Notes: generated by a model from the letters alone, not told the origin. A stretch of 64,000 bases of DNA from Tepidiformaceae bacterium (GCA_958295975.1 OY282446.1:1465289-1529288), one strand, 5' to 3'. Counted from the stretch's first letter, positions 31,134-40,036 are shown. Made by a program: numbers and translations.

Positions 31134-31351
31134 GGGGCCTCCGTGCTTCCGCGCGGGAAGCGGACGGCCCAGGCGAGCGGCCATGCGTTGGATTCGTCCG
31201 GGCTCCCCCGCGGTGCTCCGCGTGCGCCAGTCGCCCGAACGGGGACAGGATAGCACGGACAAAGGCGTCGAACGCAACGCCGCCCGCGAGCGTGGACAAT
31301 GTGCGACGATCACGGGGCGTTCACATGCAACCGGAAGGGTGGGCGACGGAG

Positions 31352-32059
31352 ATGACCGCGGCCCCCGCCACCACGGCAACCATCCTCATCATCGAGGACG
31401 AGGAAGCGCTGCTCCTCGCCATGGCCCACCACCTGCGCCGCGAGGGCTACGGGGTGCTCACGGCGGCGCGCGGGGACGACGGCCTGCGGCTGGCGCGCGA
31501 ACGCGAACCCGACGCCATCGTGCTGGACCTGATGCTGCCGGGCGTGGACGGCATGGGCGTCTGCCGCGCGCTGCGCCGCGATTCGCGCGTGCCCATCATC
31601 ATGGTCACCGCGCTGGGCGGCGAGGGGGACCGCATCGTCGGGCTGGACGCCGGCGCGGACGACTACCTGCCCAAGCCCTTCGGCATGCGCGAGCTGCTGG
31701 CCCGCGTGCGCGCGCTGTTGCGGCGCGCCCCCGCGCGCACGGCGGAACCGCCCGCGGAGGACATGCTGCGCTCCGGCGATCTGGAGGTGAACGCGGCGCG
31801 GCGCGAGGTGCGGCGCGGCGGCGCGCTGGTGCGCATGAAGCCCCGCGAGTTCGAGCTGCTGCTATTCTTGCTGCGAAACCCCGGCCAGGTGCTCTCCCGC
31901 GAGCACATCCTGGAGTCGGTCTGGGAGCATGATTTCCACGGTGACGCGCGAACGGTCGACGTGCACGTGCGCTGGCTGCGCCAGAAAATCGAGGCGAACG
32001 CGGCCAGCCCCGAGCGCATCCGCACGGTGCGCGGGAGCGGCTACCTCTTCGAGGGCTAG
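31352..32059 (+). CDS. OmpR/PhoB-type response regulator
   Basis: 235 residues. Receiver domain: acidic pocket IEDEE, phosphoacceptor Asp59 in VLDLMLPGVDG, conserved Thr/Ser (MVTALGG) and Lys in DDYLPKPFG. C-terminal winged-helix DNA-binding domain ends RTVRGSGYLF. I chose ATG 31352 because GGAAGGG precedes it; ATG 31325 and 31292 are upstream alternatives. Its stop is 9 nt before the sensor kinase. Confidence 0.92.
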   Translation: MTAAPATTATILIIEDEEALLLAMAHHLRREGYGVLTAARGDDGLRLAREREPDAIVLDLMLPGVDGMGVCRALRRDSRVPIIMVTALGGEGDRIVGLDAGADDYLPKPFGMRELLARVRALLRRAPARTAEPPAEDMLRSGDLEVNAARREVRRGGALVRMKPREFELLLFLLRNPGQVLSREHILESVWEHDFHGDARTVDVHVRWLRQKIEANAASPERIRTVRGSGYLFEG

Positions 32060-32068
32060 GCGGACGCC

Positions 32069-33451
32069 GTGAGCGGGCTCGACCGTCGCGCGGCGCTCGG
32101 GGGCGCCATCGGGGCGCTGGCGGGCGCCGCGCTGGCCGCGATCGTGGCGGCGGCGGGCGGCGGCGCGCCCTGGATCGCGCTTGCGGTGCTGGCCGCCGGC
32201 GGCGCGGGCGCGCTTGCGGCCTTCCTGCCCCTGCGCGGCACGGCGCAATCCCTGCGCGAGACGTCCGCCGCGGCGCGCGCCCTGCGCGGGGCCAGCCTCT
32301 CCGTGCGCGCCGTCCGCACGACCGGCCCCACGGCGGAGCTGACGCACGAATTCAACGCCATGGCGGAGGCCATCGAGGAGTCGTCGGGGCTGATCGCGGC
32401 GGAGCGCGCCCGCCTGGAAGCGGCCATGGCGGCCGCCGCCGACGCCATCATGGCGGTGGACGGCGAGACCGTCGTGCAGTACGCCAACCCGGCGGCGCTG
32501 GCCCTGCTGGACGTGGAGGCCGCCGGCGTGACGGGCCGCACGCTCATCGAGAGCGTGCGCGACTACGAGCTGGACGCGCTGGCGCGGCTGGCGGCGGCGG
32601 GAGAGGCCCCGCCCGCGCAGGTCATCCCCTTCGGGCGCGAACGCACGCCCCTGCGCGCGCTGGCCACGCCCGTGCCCGAAGGGGGCGCGTGGGCCGCGCT
32701 GCTGGTGCTGGTCGACCTCTCCCCCGTGCACCGCGTGGACCACGTGCGGCGCGACTTCATCAGCAACGTCTCGCACGAGTTGCGCACGCCCATCGCCGCC
32801 ATCGGCGCGCTGGTGGAGACGCTGGAGCTGGGCGACCTGGACCGGCGCGAGCAGGCGGCCTTCCTGCGCCGCATCCGCGAACAGGTCGAGCGCATGGCCG
32901 CGCTCACGGTCGAGCTGCTCGACCTCTCGCGCATCGAGTCGGGGGCCATTCACCTGTCCCCGGAACGGGTGGACCTGCGCGCGGCGGTGGCGGAGGCGAT
33001 GGCCGGGCTGGCGCCCCAGCTGGAGGAGCGCGGCGTGCGCGTCGAGGGCCCCGGCGACGACGTGCCCGGGCTGGAGGCGGACCGCTCGGCCACCGTCCGC
33101 ATCGTCACCAACCTGCTCGACAACGCCCTCAAGTTCAGCCCCGCGGGCAGCGCCATCACGGTGGACGTGCGGGACGAGGACGCGCTCGTGGCGGTGGAGG
33201 TGTGCGACGACGGCCCGGGCATCGCCGAGCAGGACCTGGAGCGCGTGTTCGAGCGCTTCTACAAGGCGGAGCATTCGCGCGCGGGCGGGGGCGCGGGCCT
33301 GGGGCTGGCCATCGTCAAGCACCTCGTGCAGGCGCATGGGGGCACGGTGGCGGCGCGCAACGAGGCGGGCCGCGGCGCCGCCATGACCGTGCGCCTGCCC
33401 CGGCGCTTCACGGGCCGCGAGCCGCGCACGCCCCCCGAGGCGCTCGCGTGA
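32069..33451 (+). CDS. Membrane sensor histidine kinase
   Basis: 460 residues from GTG. Two N-terminal membrane helices (~8-50), a HAMP-like segment (ALRGASLSVRAVRTTG), a PAS-like domain (AADAIMAVDGETVVQYANPA), the phosphoacceptor His236 in FISNVSHELRTPIAAIGAL, and the ATPase boxes: N (NLLDNALKFSPAG), G1 (DDGPGIAEQDLERVFERFYK) and G2 (GAGLGLAIVKHL). It resembles PhoR-like kinases in layout; phosphate genes are not visible nearby, so the signal is unknown. Confidence 0.92.
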   Translation: MSGLDRRAALGGAIGALAGAALAAIVAAAGGGAPWIALAVLAAGGAGALAAFLPLRGTAQSLRETSAAARALRGASLSVRAVRTTGPTAELTHEFNAMAEAIEESSGLIAAERARLEAAMAAAADAIMAVDGETVVQYANPAALALLDVEAAGVTGRTLIESVRDYELDALARLAAAGEAPPAQVIPFGRERTPLRALATPVPEGGAWAALLVLVDLSPVHRVDHVRRDFISNVSHELRTPIAAIGALVETLELGDLDRREQAAFLRRIREQVERMAALTVELLDLSRIESGAIHLSPERVDLRAAVAEAMAGLAPQLEERGVRVEGPGDDVPGLEADRSATVRIVTNLLDNALKFSPAGSAITVDVRDEDALVAVEVCDDGPGIAEQDLERVFERFYKAEHSRAGGGAGLGLAIVKHLVQAHGGTVAARNEAGRGAAMTVRLPRRFTGREPRTPPEALA

Positions 33452-33534
33452 TCGAGACGCTGCTGGTCACCTTCGCCGCCGGCATCCTCGCGGGCGTGGC
33501 GCTTGCGGCCTGGTCGAAGCGCCGCAAGCGCTAG
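33448..33534 (+). CDS. 28-residue single-helix membrane peptide coupled to the kinase
   Basis: A GTG start overlaps the histidine kinase stop (GTGA). The product is one hydrophobic helix (LLVTFAAGILAGVALAAW) followed by KRRKR. The start overlap and helix-plus-basic-tail form suggest a real small membrane protein or regulator of the kinase, but length alone cannot prove it. Confidence 0.45.
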   Translation: MIETLLVTFAAGILAGVALAAWSKRRKR

Positions 33535-33550
33535 CCGCGCCGCGGAATGC

Positions 33551-33594
33551 GACGCCCCGGCCAGCGTTGTTCGCGCTCGTCTGGCCGGGGCGTC
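33551..33594. terminator. Intrinsic terminator between kinase operon and CMD gene
   Basis: A perfect 14-bp stem, GACGCCCCGGCCAG / CTGGCCGGGGCGTC, with a 16-nt loop, lies between the convergent two-component operon (+) and the CMD selenoprotein gene (-). No U-tract. Confidence 0.75.
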
Positions 33595-33609
33595 AGGGGC
33601 GGGGGAAGG

Positions 33610-34182
33610 CTAGCCGCCGCCCGCGGCCTCCGTCTCCGCCTGCGCCGTCCCGTGCGTGACGAGGTGGCGCATGTCCGCGGGCACGTCGGGCAGGCCCACG
33701 ATGAAGAGGCCCTCCGAAACGGGCGGGGGCACGTCGAAGACGTTGTTGAACTTGTGCACCGAGTCCCAGATGCCGATGCCGATGGTCAGCTCGACGACCT
33801 GCTCCTCGCTGAAGTGCTCCCGGAGGCGGTCCATGAAGGCGTCGTCCACGTTGTTGGCGTGGTTGAGGATGAAGTCCTCGGCCAGCTCGAGGGCGACCTT
33901 CGTGCGCTCGGGGAGATCGGAGTTCCGGAAATCAAGCGCCTGCTTGATCATCTCCTCGTCCATGCCTTCCTGCTGCGCCGCAGCAGAGCGGGCCGGGATT
34001 CAGTAACGGCAGCCGTTGGTGTTCGAGGAGTAGAGCCGGATGAGCTCCTTGAGCACCGGGTCGAGGGTGCTGTGGGACCACAGCAGGCCATAGTTGAACA
34101 TGAAGCCCTTGAAGAGGTCGGGGCGGTGCATGTACACCCCGCCGAACCCCTCCATGCCTCCGACTTCGCTGACGCGCGGCAT
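33610..34182 (-). CDS. Carboxymuconolactone decarboxylase/AhpD-like selenoprotein (CxxU, in-frame UGA at 34002-34000)
   Basis: Conventional reading gives two pieces: MPRVSEVGGMEG ... SSNTNGCRY-UGA and MDEEMIKQALDF to the end. They are in one frame with IPARSAAAQQEG between them, giving 190 residues, the usual CMD length. The UGA is codon 61, three after Cys58 (C-R-Y-[UGA]-I-P-A-R), matching the CxxCxxxR redox motif with selenocysteine as second residue. A 7-bp hairpin CUGCUGC-GGC-GCAGCAG begins 13 nt after the UGA. ATG 34182 has AAGGAG 6 nt upstream. A later domain carries LREHFSEEQVVELT, a CMD-family signature helix. Probably a selenol-dependent peroxidase/reductase-like redox protein. Confidence 0.85.
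33970..33986 (-). promoter_or_regulatory. Candidate bacterial SECIS hairpin
   Basis: On the minus strand CTGCTGC (33986-33980) and GCAGCAG (33976-33970) pair perfectly around the triloop GGC. The loop begins 20 nt after the UGA, almost the same spacing as in the other CMD gene, and its first base is G. Confidence 0.75.
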
Positions 34183-34276
34183 CGCCTGCTCCTTCGGCCC
34201 GCGCCTCTGGCCGGGCCTTCGCGTATCCTGCGCAGTATAGCGCCATCCGCGACGCGCGGGGGCGCGGGGAGATGCG

Positions 34277-35074
34277 ATGAAGCTGCTCGAGGGAAAAAAG
34301 GCGATCGTGCTGGGCGCGTCCAGCGGCATCGGCTGGGCCATCGCCGAGCGCTTCGCCGAGCACGGCGCGGACGTGATCGTGGCCGCACGCCGCGTCGGGA
34401 ACCTGGAGCGGCTGGCGGACGCCATCGGCGGCACGGCCATGCGCTGCGACGGGCGCGATCACGACGACCTGAAGGCGCTGGCGGACGCGGCCCTCGCCAA
34501 ATGGGGCACGCTCGACGTGGCGGTCAACTCGGCGGGCGTGGTGCGCGGGGCGCTCATCCGCGACATCACGCCCGAAGACCTGCGCGCCGTCGCCGACATC
34601 CAGTACTTCGGCTTCATCTACTTCATGAAGCACATGGGGAACGCGCTGGCGGCGAGCGGGGGCGGCTCGCTCATCAACATCACCTCGACCACCGCCATCT
34701 CCGTGCCGACCGGGCTGACGCCCTATTCGGCGGCCAAGGCGGCCATCAACTTCGCCACCAAGATCGCGGCGCGCGAGTACGGCCCCGACCAGGTGCGCGT
34801 GAACGCCGTGGCCCCCACCTTCGTGCCCACGGCCATGAACAACTACGGCGGGGGCACGCCCATCGACGACGCGCGCGTCGAGCTGGCGCCCGACAACCCC
34901 ACGGCGCAGGGCTTCATCGAGCAGACGCCGCTGGGCCGCGTCACCACCGTGGACGACTGCGCCGACGTGACGCTGGCGGTGGCCAGCGACCTCTTCGGCG
35001 ACATCACCGGGCAGGTCATCCCCGTGGACGGGGGCAACCACCTGCTGCGCCTGCCGGAGACGCGGCGGCGGTGA
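34277..35074 (+). CDS. Short-chain dehydrogenase/reductase
   Basis: 265 residues. NAD(P) motif GASSGIGWAIAERF at residues ~13-26, NSAG, catalytic Ser in TSTTAISVPTGL and YSAAK (Tyr-x3-Lys), and a C-terminal SxxITGQVIPVDGG-type end (FGDITGQVIPVDGG). ATG follows GGGGAG. It overlaps the next gene (GTGA), and faces away from the CMD selenoprotein gene, with a possible shared intergenic promoter region. Substrate unknown. Confidence 0.9.
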   Translation: MKLLEGKKAIVLGASSGIGWAIAERFAEHGADVIVAARRVGNLERLADAIGGTAMRCDGRDHDDLKALADAALAKWGTLDVAVNSAGVVRGALIRDITPEDLRAVADIQYFGFIYFMKHMGNALAASGGGSLINITSTTAISVPTGLTPYSAAKAAINFATKIAAREYGPDQVRVNAVAPTFVPTAMNNYGGGTPIDDARVELAPDNPTAQGFIEQTPLGRVTTVDDCADVTLAVASDLFGDITGQVIPVDGGNHLLRLPETRRR

Positions 35075-35472
35075 GCGCTCCGGAACTGGCGGGGCTGGCG
35101 CAGGTGGCCCAGCCGAGCCGCGACCTGGCGCGTTCGACGGCCTTCTACCGCGACGCCCTCGGGCTGCGCCACGTGGCCACCTTCGACCCGCCCGGGCTGG
35201 CCTTCTTCGACCTCGGCGGCGCGCGCCTCATGCTCGACGCCATCCCGGGCGCGATCGACCATGCGGGCTCGCCGCTCTACTTCCGCGTGGACGACGTGGC
35301 GGCGGCGGTGGCGGCGCTGCGCGGGCGGGGCGTGGAGATGGAGCAGGGGCCGGAGCTCGTCCACCGCGACGAGGCGGGCGACTTCGGCGAGCCGGGCGTG
35401 GAGGAGTGGATGGCCTTCTTCCGCGACCCCGACGGCAACGTCCTCGCCCTCGCGGAGCGCCGCGCCCCCTGA
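35071..35472 (+). CDS. VOC-family (glyoxalase/dioxygenase fold) protein
   Basis: 133 residues with the two beta-alpha-beta-beta-beta modules: DLARSTAFYRDALGLRHVATF and the closing AFFRDPDGNVLALAE. Metal ligands of the VOC fold would be His/Glu in these modules. GTG start overlaps the SDR stop, so the two probably act in one pathway. Reaction not inferable. Confidence 0.85.
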   Translation: MSAPELAGLAQVAQPSRDLARSTAFYRDALGLRHVATFDPPGLAFFDLGGARLMLDAIPGAIDHAGSPLYFRVDDVAAAVAALRGRGVEMEQGPELVHRDEAGDFGEPGVEEWMAFFRDPDGNVLALAERRAP

Positions 35473-35505
35473 CCGTCGAAGGCGGACGTGGCGAATGGCG
35501 CGCCG

Positions 35506-36708
35506 TTACGCGCCCCGCGCCAGCTCCGCCAGCGAGCCCTCGATCAGCCGCATCCCGAACTCCAGCCCCAGGGGAATGGCGCGCTCGTCGATGACGAACC
35601 CCGGGTCGTGGTGCCGCCCCGGGCCGCCCTCCCCCTCCCGCCGCGCCCCCAGCCAGAAGTAGCAGCCGGGCCGCTCGCGCAGGAAGTAGGCCATGTCCTC
35701 CGCGCCCATGCCCGGCGTGGCCCGCGGCGCGGACCCGAAGAAGCGCTCGGCCTCGGCCCGCACGAACGCCGTCACGCCCTCGTCGTTCACGAGCGGCGGG
35801 CAGCTGGTGCGGTGCTCCACCGTGGCGGTCGCGCCGAAGGCCGCGCACACGCCCGCGCACACCTCCTCGACGCGCGCCACCATGCGGTCGCGCACGCTCT
35901 CGCGGTAGGTCCGCAGCGTGCCCCGCAGCTCCGCCGACTCGGCGATCACGTTGCCGCGGAAGCCCGCCTCCAGCTTGCCGATGGTGAGCACGCCGCTCTC
36001 CAGCGGCGGCAGCGAGCGGCTGACCACCGTCTGCAGCGCCGTGATCGCGTGCGCCGCCACCACCACCGCGTCCACCGACTGGTGGGGCGAGGCCGCGTGC
36101 CCGCCCCGCCCCGCGATGACGATGCGCAGGCTGGTGGGCGAGGCGAAGAACGGCCCCGCCGCCGCGTTGATCGCCCCCACGGGCACGTCCGCGCTGATGT
36201 GCAGCCCCAGGCAGCGCTCCACGCGCGGCTCCTCGAGAATGCCCTCCTCGATGCACAGCGCGGCCCCGCCCGACGCCTCCTCGGCGGGCTGGAAGACGAA
36301 GCGCACGGCGCCCGCCAGCGAGTCGCGCGCATTCGCCGCCAGCTCCGCCAGCCCCAGCGCGATGGCCGCGTGCGCGTCGTGCCCGCAGGCGTGCATCACG
36401 CCCTCGCGTTCGGAGGCGAAGGGCAGCCCCGTCTTCTCCGGCACGGGCAGGGCGTCGATGTCCGCGCGCCAGAGCACGCACGGCCCCTCGCGCGCCCCCC
36501 GCGCCAGCGCCGTCGCCCCCGTGCGCGCCAGCGGGCGCACGTCCTCCAGCCCCAGCGCGCGCAGCCGCTCGAGGATGACGCGCTGCGTGCGCTCCTCCCG
36601 CCAGGAGAGTTCGGGATGGCGGTGCAGGTCGCGCCGCGTCGCGATTGCCGCGTCCGCGATGCGTTCGACCTCGCCCCGCACGGGCGGCGGCTCCGCTCGA
36701 CCGCTCAT
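35506..36708 (-). CDS. M20-family amidohydrolase (aminoacylase/amidase type)
   Basis: 400 residues from ATG 36708. Characteristic motifs: RRDLHRHPELSWREERT, ADIDALPVPEKTGLPF, MHACGHDAHAAIALG (metal His/Asp), QPAEEASGGA and GAEDMAYFL. This is the IAA-amino-acid hydrolase/hippurate hydrolase/AbgB-like subfamily. ORFs on the opposite strand in this area are antisense shadows. Confidence 0.92.
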   Translation of the reverse strand: MSGRAEPPPVRGEVERIADAAIATRRDLHRHPELSWREERTQRVILERLRALGLEDVRPLARTGATALARGAREGPCVLWRADIDALPVPEKTGLPFASEREGVMHACGHDAHAAIALGLAELAANARDSLAGAVRFVFQPAEEASGGAALCIEEGILEEPRVERCLGLHISADVPVGAINAAAGPFFASPTSLRIVIAGRGGHAASPHQSVDAVVVAAHAITALQTVVSRSLPPLESGVLTIGKLEAGFRGNVIAESAELRGTLRTYRESVRDRMVARVEEVCAGVCAAFGATATVEHRTSCPPLVNDEGVTAFVRAEAERFFGSAPRATPGMGAEDMAYFLRERPGCYFWLGARREGEGGPGRHHDPGFVIDERAIPLGLEFGMRLIEGSLAELARGA

Positions 36709-36716
36709 GGGCGGCG

Positions 36717-36722
36717 AGCCTA
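36717..36722 (-). promoter_or_regulatory. -10 box of leaderless promoter (TAGGCT)
   Basis: TAGGCT on the minus strand ends 8 nt before the M20 gene ATG at 36708. Confidence 0.4.
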
Positions 36723-37316
36723 CCCCTCCCGCCCGTCCGCTTCCAGCGACAGCGCGTGCGTTTCCCGCAGCAGGTCCGCCCAGTCCTCCGCCGAAAGCGG
36801 CGGCCCCGTGAACCCCGGGCATTCGCCGTGGCGCAGCAGCAGCGGCGTCGCCTCCAGCCCCGCGCGCCCCGCGATGGCGTCCTCGATCGCGCGCCGCTCC
36901 GCCGCCGCCGTCAGGCGCGCCGTGCGCCCGCGCGCGCGGTCCGCGAAGATCACCTGGTGCGGGTAGAGGCGGCAGGCGGCGGGCCGCGCCGCGTAGCGCT
37001 CGCAGGCGAGGTCCGCGTCGAGGAACACGCAGCCGTCTCCGCGCCGCGCGAGCACGAAGGGGCGCGCCAGCGGCAGCGCCAGCGGCTCGCCGTCCTCGCT
37101 TTCGAGGAAGCGGCTGGCCGGTCCCGCGCCCGCCGCCGCCAGCCGCGCCGCCTCCGCGCCGTTCACGGCCACGTGGAAGGCGCGGCAGCAGTGCGCCCCG
37201 CAGGAACGCGGCTGGCAGATGAAGCCCGCGTCGCCCGGCAGCGCCAGCCGGTGGCCCGCGTGGCGCGCGGCCACGCTCGCCCAGGCGGCCTTCTGCTCGT
37301 CGATGCGCGGGCCCAT
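36720..37316 (-). CDS. YkgJ-family zinc/iron-chelating protein
   Basis: 198 residues. Cys-rich motifs CQPRSCGAHCCRAF (~33-46), CVFLDADLACERYAARPAACRLYP (metal-binding CxxCxxxxCxxxP-like) and a later ECPGF match the YkgJ/UPF0153 putative zinc- or iron-chelating domain. Function of the family is unknown. It has its own leaderless -10 box. The end is a few bases from the M20 promoter. Confidence 0.85.
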   Translation of the reverse strand: MGPRIDEQKAAWASVAARHAGHRLALPGDAGFICQPRSCGAHCCRAFHVAVNGAEAARLAAAGAGPASRFLESEDGEPLALPLARPFVLARRGDGCVFLDADLACERYAARPAACRLYPHQVIFADRARGRTARLTAAAERRAIEDAIAGRAGLEATPLLLRHGECPGFTGPPLSAEDWADLLRETHALSLEADGREG

Positions 37317-37323
37317 CGCGCGC

Positions 37324-37329
37324 AGCCTA
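37324..37329 (-). promoter_or_regulatory. -10 box of leaderless promoter (TAGGCT)
   Basis: TAGGCT on the minus strand ends 7 nt before the ATG at 37316. Confidence 0.45.
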
Positions 37330-37559
37330 CGCGCCCCGCGCTTGCGGCTGCGCCCGCCGCGCGCGACACTGGGTCGCCATGTTCGCCCGAACCGCGATGC
37401 GAATGGAGTGCGCGCACGCCCCGGTTCCGCCGGGGCGCGGCCTCGCGTAGCCCGGATGGCCGCGGCCCCGCGCCGCCGGCCCGCGATTCCCCCGCCCCGC
37501 GGCCCCATCCGCCGGTCCCGCCCGCGTGCGCGGCCCGCCCATCCCGGAGGAACGATCCC

Positions 37560-39122
37560 ATGGCCGAGAAGATCCACATCTTCGATACCACCCTGCGCGA
37601 CGGCGAGCAGTCCGCCGGCATCGCCTTCACGCCCGAGGAGAAGCTGGAGATCGCGCGCCAGCTCGAACGCCTCGGCGTCGACGTGATCGAGGCGGGCTTC
37701 CCCTGCTCCACGCCGGGCGACCTGGAAGCCGTGCGGACCGTCGCGCGCGAGGTGCGCGGCGCCACCGTCTGCGCCCTCGCCCGCGCCGTCCCCGGCGACG
37801 TCGACACCGCCTGGGAGGCCATCCGCGAGGCCGCCGACCCGCGCATCCACGTCTTCATCAACAGCAGCGACATCCAGATGGCCCACCAGCTGCACAAGGA
37901 CCGCGAGCAGGTGCTCACGCAGGCCGAGGCCATGGTGAAGCGCGCCGCGGGCTACACCGGCAACGTCGAATTCAGCCCCATGGACGCCACCCGCTCCGAC
38001 CCGCAGTTCATCTACGCCATCGTCGAGCGCTGCATCGAGGCGGGCGCCACCGTCATCAACATCCCCGACTCCGTGGGCTACGCCATCCCCTCCGAGCTGG
38101 GCGCGCTCTTCGACCTCATCCGCGAGAACGTGCCCAACATCCACAAGGCCCGCCTCAGCTTCCACGGCCAGAACGACCTCGGCCTGTGCACGGCCAACAC
38201 GCTCACCGCCATCGAGCACGGCGCGCGCCAGGTCGAGGTCACCATCAACGGCATCGGCGAGCGCGCGGGCAACACCTCCCTCGAGGAGGTGGTCATGGCC
38301 ATCAAGACGCGCGCCGACTACCTCGGCGACGTCGACTGCGCCATCGACACGCGCGAGATCTACCGCTCCAGCAAGCTCGTCGAGCGCCTCTCCGGCATGT
38401 CCGTGCAGTGGAACAAGGCCGTCGTCGGCAAGAATGCCTTCCGCCACGGCTCCGGCATCCACCAGGACGGCATCCTCAAGCTGCGCGAGACCTGGGAAAT
38501 CATGGACCCCGTCCAGATCGGCATCCCCCAGGGCACCCAGCTGGTGCTGGGCAAGCTCTCCGGCCGCCACTACTTCAAGCAGCACATGGAGAACCTCGGC
38601 TACGAACTCGCCGAGGACGAGCTCAACCGCGCCTTCACGGCCTACAAGGAGCTCGCCGACCGCAAGATCGAGGTGGAGGACCGCGACCTGGAGGCCATCG
38701 TCAGCGACAACCTGCTGTCCCCCGCCGGGGATCTCTGGCGGCTCGAACACGTGCAGGTCTCCAGCGGCGACCACGCCACCCCCACCGCCACCGTGCGCCT
38801 GGGCTCGCCCGACGGCGACGAACTCACCGACGCCGCCACCGGCACCGGCCCCGTGGACGCCGTCTATCGCGCCATCAACCGCATCACCGGCCTCTCCCCC
38901 GCCCTCACCGAATTCAGCGTCAACGCCGTCACCGAGGGCATCGACGCGCAGGGCAACGTCACCATCCGCATCGAGGACGAGGGGCAGACCTACACGGGCC
39001 GCTCCGCCGACACCGACATCATCGTCGCCAGCGCCCGCGCCTACATGGCCGCGCTCAACCGCATGCTCGCCATCCGCGCGCGCGGCAAGGGCGCCGTCGC
39101 CGGAGACCCCGTCCATCTCTAG
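37560..39122 (+). CDS. leuA: 2-isopropylmalate synthase
   Basis: 520 residues with a strong ribosome-binding site (GGAGG). The TIM barrel starts with FDTTLRDGEQSAG; the metal motif HGQNDLGL replaces the common HxHND with a Gln at the second His, as in plant-type enzymes; GIGERAGNTSLEEVVMA is diagnostic. A C-terminal LeuA regulatory domain (DLEAIVSDNLL, YRAINRITG) binds leucine. It condenses acetyl-CoA with 2-oxoisovalerate. A homocitrate or citramalate synthase role is less likely. The next gene overlaps its 3' end. Confidence 0.92.
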   Translation: MAEKIHIFDTTLRDGEQSAGIAFTPEEKLEIARQLERLGVDVIEAGFPCSTPGDLEAVRTVAREVRGATVCALARAVPGDVDTAWEAIREAADPRIHVFINSSDIQMAHQLHKDREQVLTQAEAMVKRAAGYTGNVEFSPMDATRSDPQFIYAIVERCIEAGATVINIPDSVGYAIPSELGALFDLIRENVPNIHKARLSFHGQNDLGLCTANTLTAIEHGARQVEVTINGIGERAGNTSLEEVVMAIKTRADYLGDVDCAIDTREIYRSSKLVERLSGMSVQWNKAVVGKNAFRHGSGIHQDGILKLRETWEIMDPVQIGIPQGTQLVLGKLSGRHYFKQHMENLGYELAEDELNRAFTAYKELADRKIEVEDRDLEAIVSDNLLSPAGDLWRLEHVQVSSGDHATPTATVRLGSPDGDELTDAATGTGPVDAVYRAINRITGLSPALTEFSVNAVTEGIDAQGNVTIRIEDEGQTYTGRSADTDIIVASARAYMAALNRMLAIRARGKGAVAGDPVHL

Positions 39123-39714
39123 CGGGCGGAACGCCGCGGGGCGGCGGCGCGCCCTCGCCGCCGTCCTGCTCGCGCTCCTCGCGCTGGGCCTGCTGGCCGC
39201 CTGCACGCGTGATCGCTCGCGGCTCACCTCGCCCTCCGCCAAAGCCCTCCTCGGCGTGACCGCGCCCGCCCTGCTCGCCTTCGCCCCGCCGGGCGAGCCG
39301 CCCGCCCCCGCCTCCGCCCCCGCGGGCTGGTCCCTCTCCGTCGACCTCGCCCGCTTCGGCGAACTCGAGGACTTCACGCCCGCCCTCGCCGTCCTCCTCG
39401 ACATCGAAAGCGAACCCGGCGCCAGCATGGACCTCTGGCTCGCGCACGAGGGCGGCGTGCTCGCCCGCTGGTCCGGCGGACGCACCGACGACTACCGCGG
39501 CGACGCCTGCTTCCAGCTGCCCCTCGTGAGCGAGGACGGCGCGCGCGCCCTGCCCCTCGCGGGCACGCGCGGCCACGCCATCACCGTCGCCTTCCGCGAC
39601 GCCGGGGGCCGCGTCATCGCGTCCGTCACGCGCGGCGTCGCCGGGTTCGCCCCGCAGCTGACCGGCGAGCCGCCCGCCGCCGACGTCTTCCGCGACCTCC
39701 TCGCCTGCCCCTGA
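39112..39714 (+). CDS. Lipoprotein-like hypothetical protein, start uncertain
   Basis: Residues RNAAGRRRALAAVLLALLALGLLAAC form an N-terminal signal with lipobox LLAAC, so the mature protein should begin at Cys and be membrane-anchored. The mature part (~170 residues) is acidic and Ala/Gly-rich (DYRGDACFQLPLV, FAPQLTGEPPAADVFRDLL) and I do not recognise it. No ATG or GTG lies before the signal in the frame, so the start, and perhaps a short overlap with leuA, remains unresolved. Confidence 0.55.
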   Translation, partial: SISSGRNAAGRRRALAAVLLALLALGLLAACTRDRSRLTSPSAKALLGVTAPALLAFAPPGEPPAPASAPAGWSLSVDLARFGELEDFTPALAVLLDIESEPGASMDLWLAHEGGVLARWSGGRTDDYRGDACFQLPLVSEDGARALPLAGTRGHAITVAFRDAGGRVIASVTRGVAGFAPQLTGEPPAADVFRDLLACP

Positions 39715-39752
39715 CGCGGCGCGCGCGTAGCCTGTGCGCGAAGGGGGAGACG

Positions 39753-40013
39753 ATGGCGTTCATCACCTACGACTCCGAAGTTGACGCGGTCTTCGTTCAA
39801 ATCCGAAAGCCCGTGGGCGGCGAGCGCGGAGGCGAAAGCATCGACGAGTGGCGGCATCGCCATTACGACCACGCCGGCAACGTCTGCGCCTACGAGTTCC
39901 TGTTCGTTGATCGCGGCATCTCGCTGGACGGCATCCCCGCCGAAGACGCCGCGCTCATCCGCGAGGCCATCGAACCGGTGAAGCGGCTGGCGATCACCCG
40001 CCCCCCACCTTAG
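39753..40013 (+). CDS. DUF2283-like small protein, 86 aa
   Basis: MAFITYDSEVDAVFVQIRKP is the opening strand pattern of DUF2283 proteins (Y-D-x-x-x-D-x-x-Y/F-V/I); a RGISLDGIPAEDAAL turn follows. These are small beta-rich proteins of unknown function often found in toxin-antitoxin or island contexts. GGGGGAG precedes the ATG. It lies next to the restriction cluster. Confidence 0.7.
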   Translation: MAFITYDSEVDAVFVQIRKPVGGERGGESIDEWRHRHYDHAGNVCAYEFLFVDRGISLDGIPAEDAALIREAIEPVKRLAITRPPP

Positions 40014-40024
40014 GCGCGTTGCGG

Positions 40025-40030
40025 TATAGT
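40025..40030 (+). promoter_or_regulatory. -10 box of leaderless promoter (TATAGT)
   Basis: TATAGT ends 6 nt before the GTG at 40037, supporting that start for the methyltransferase over TTG 40019. Confidence 0.5.
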
Positions 40031-40036
40031 GCGGGC

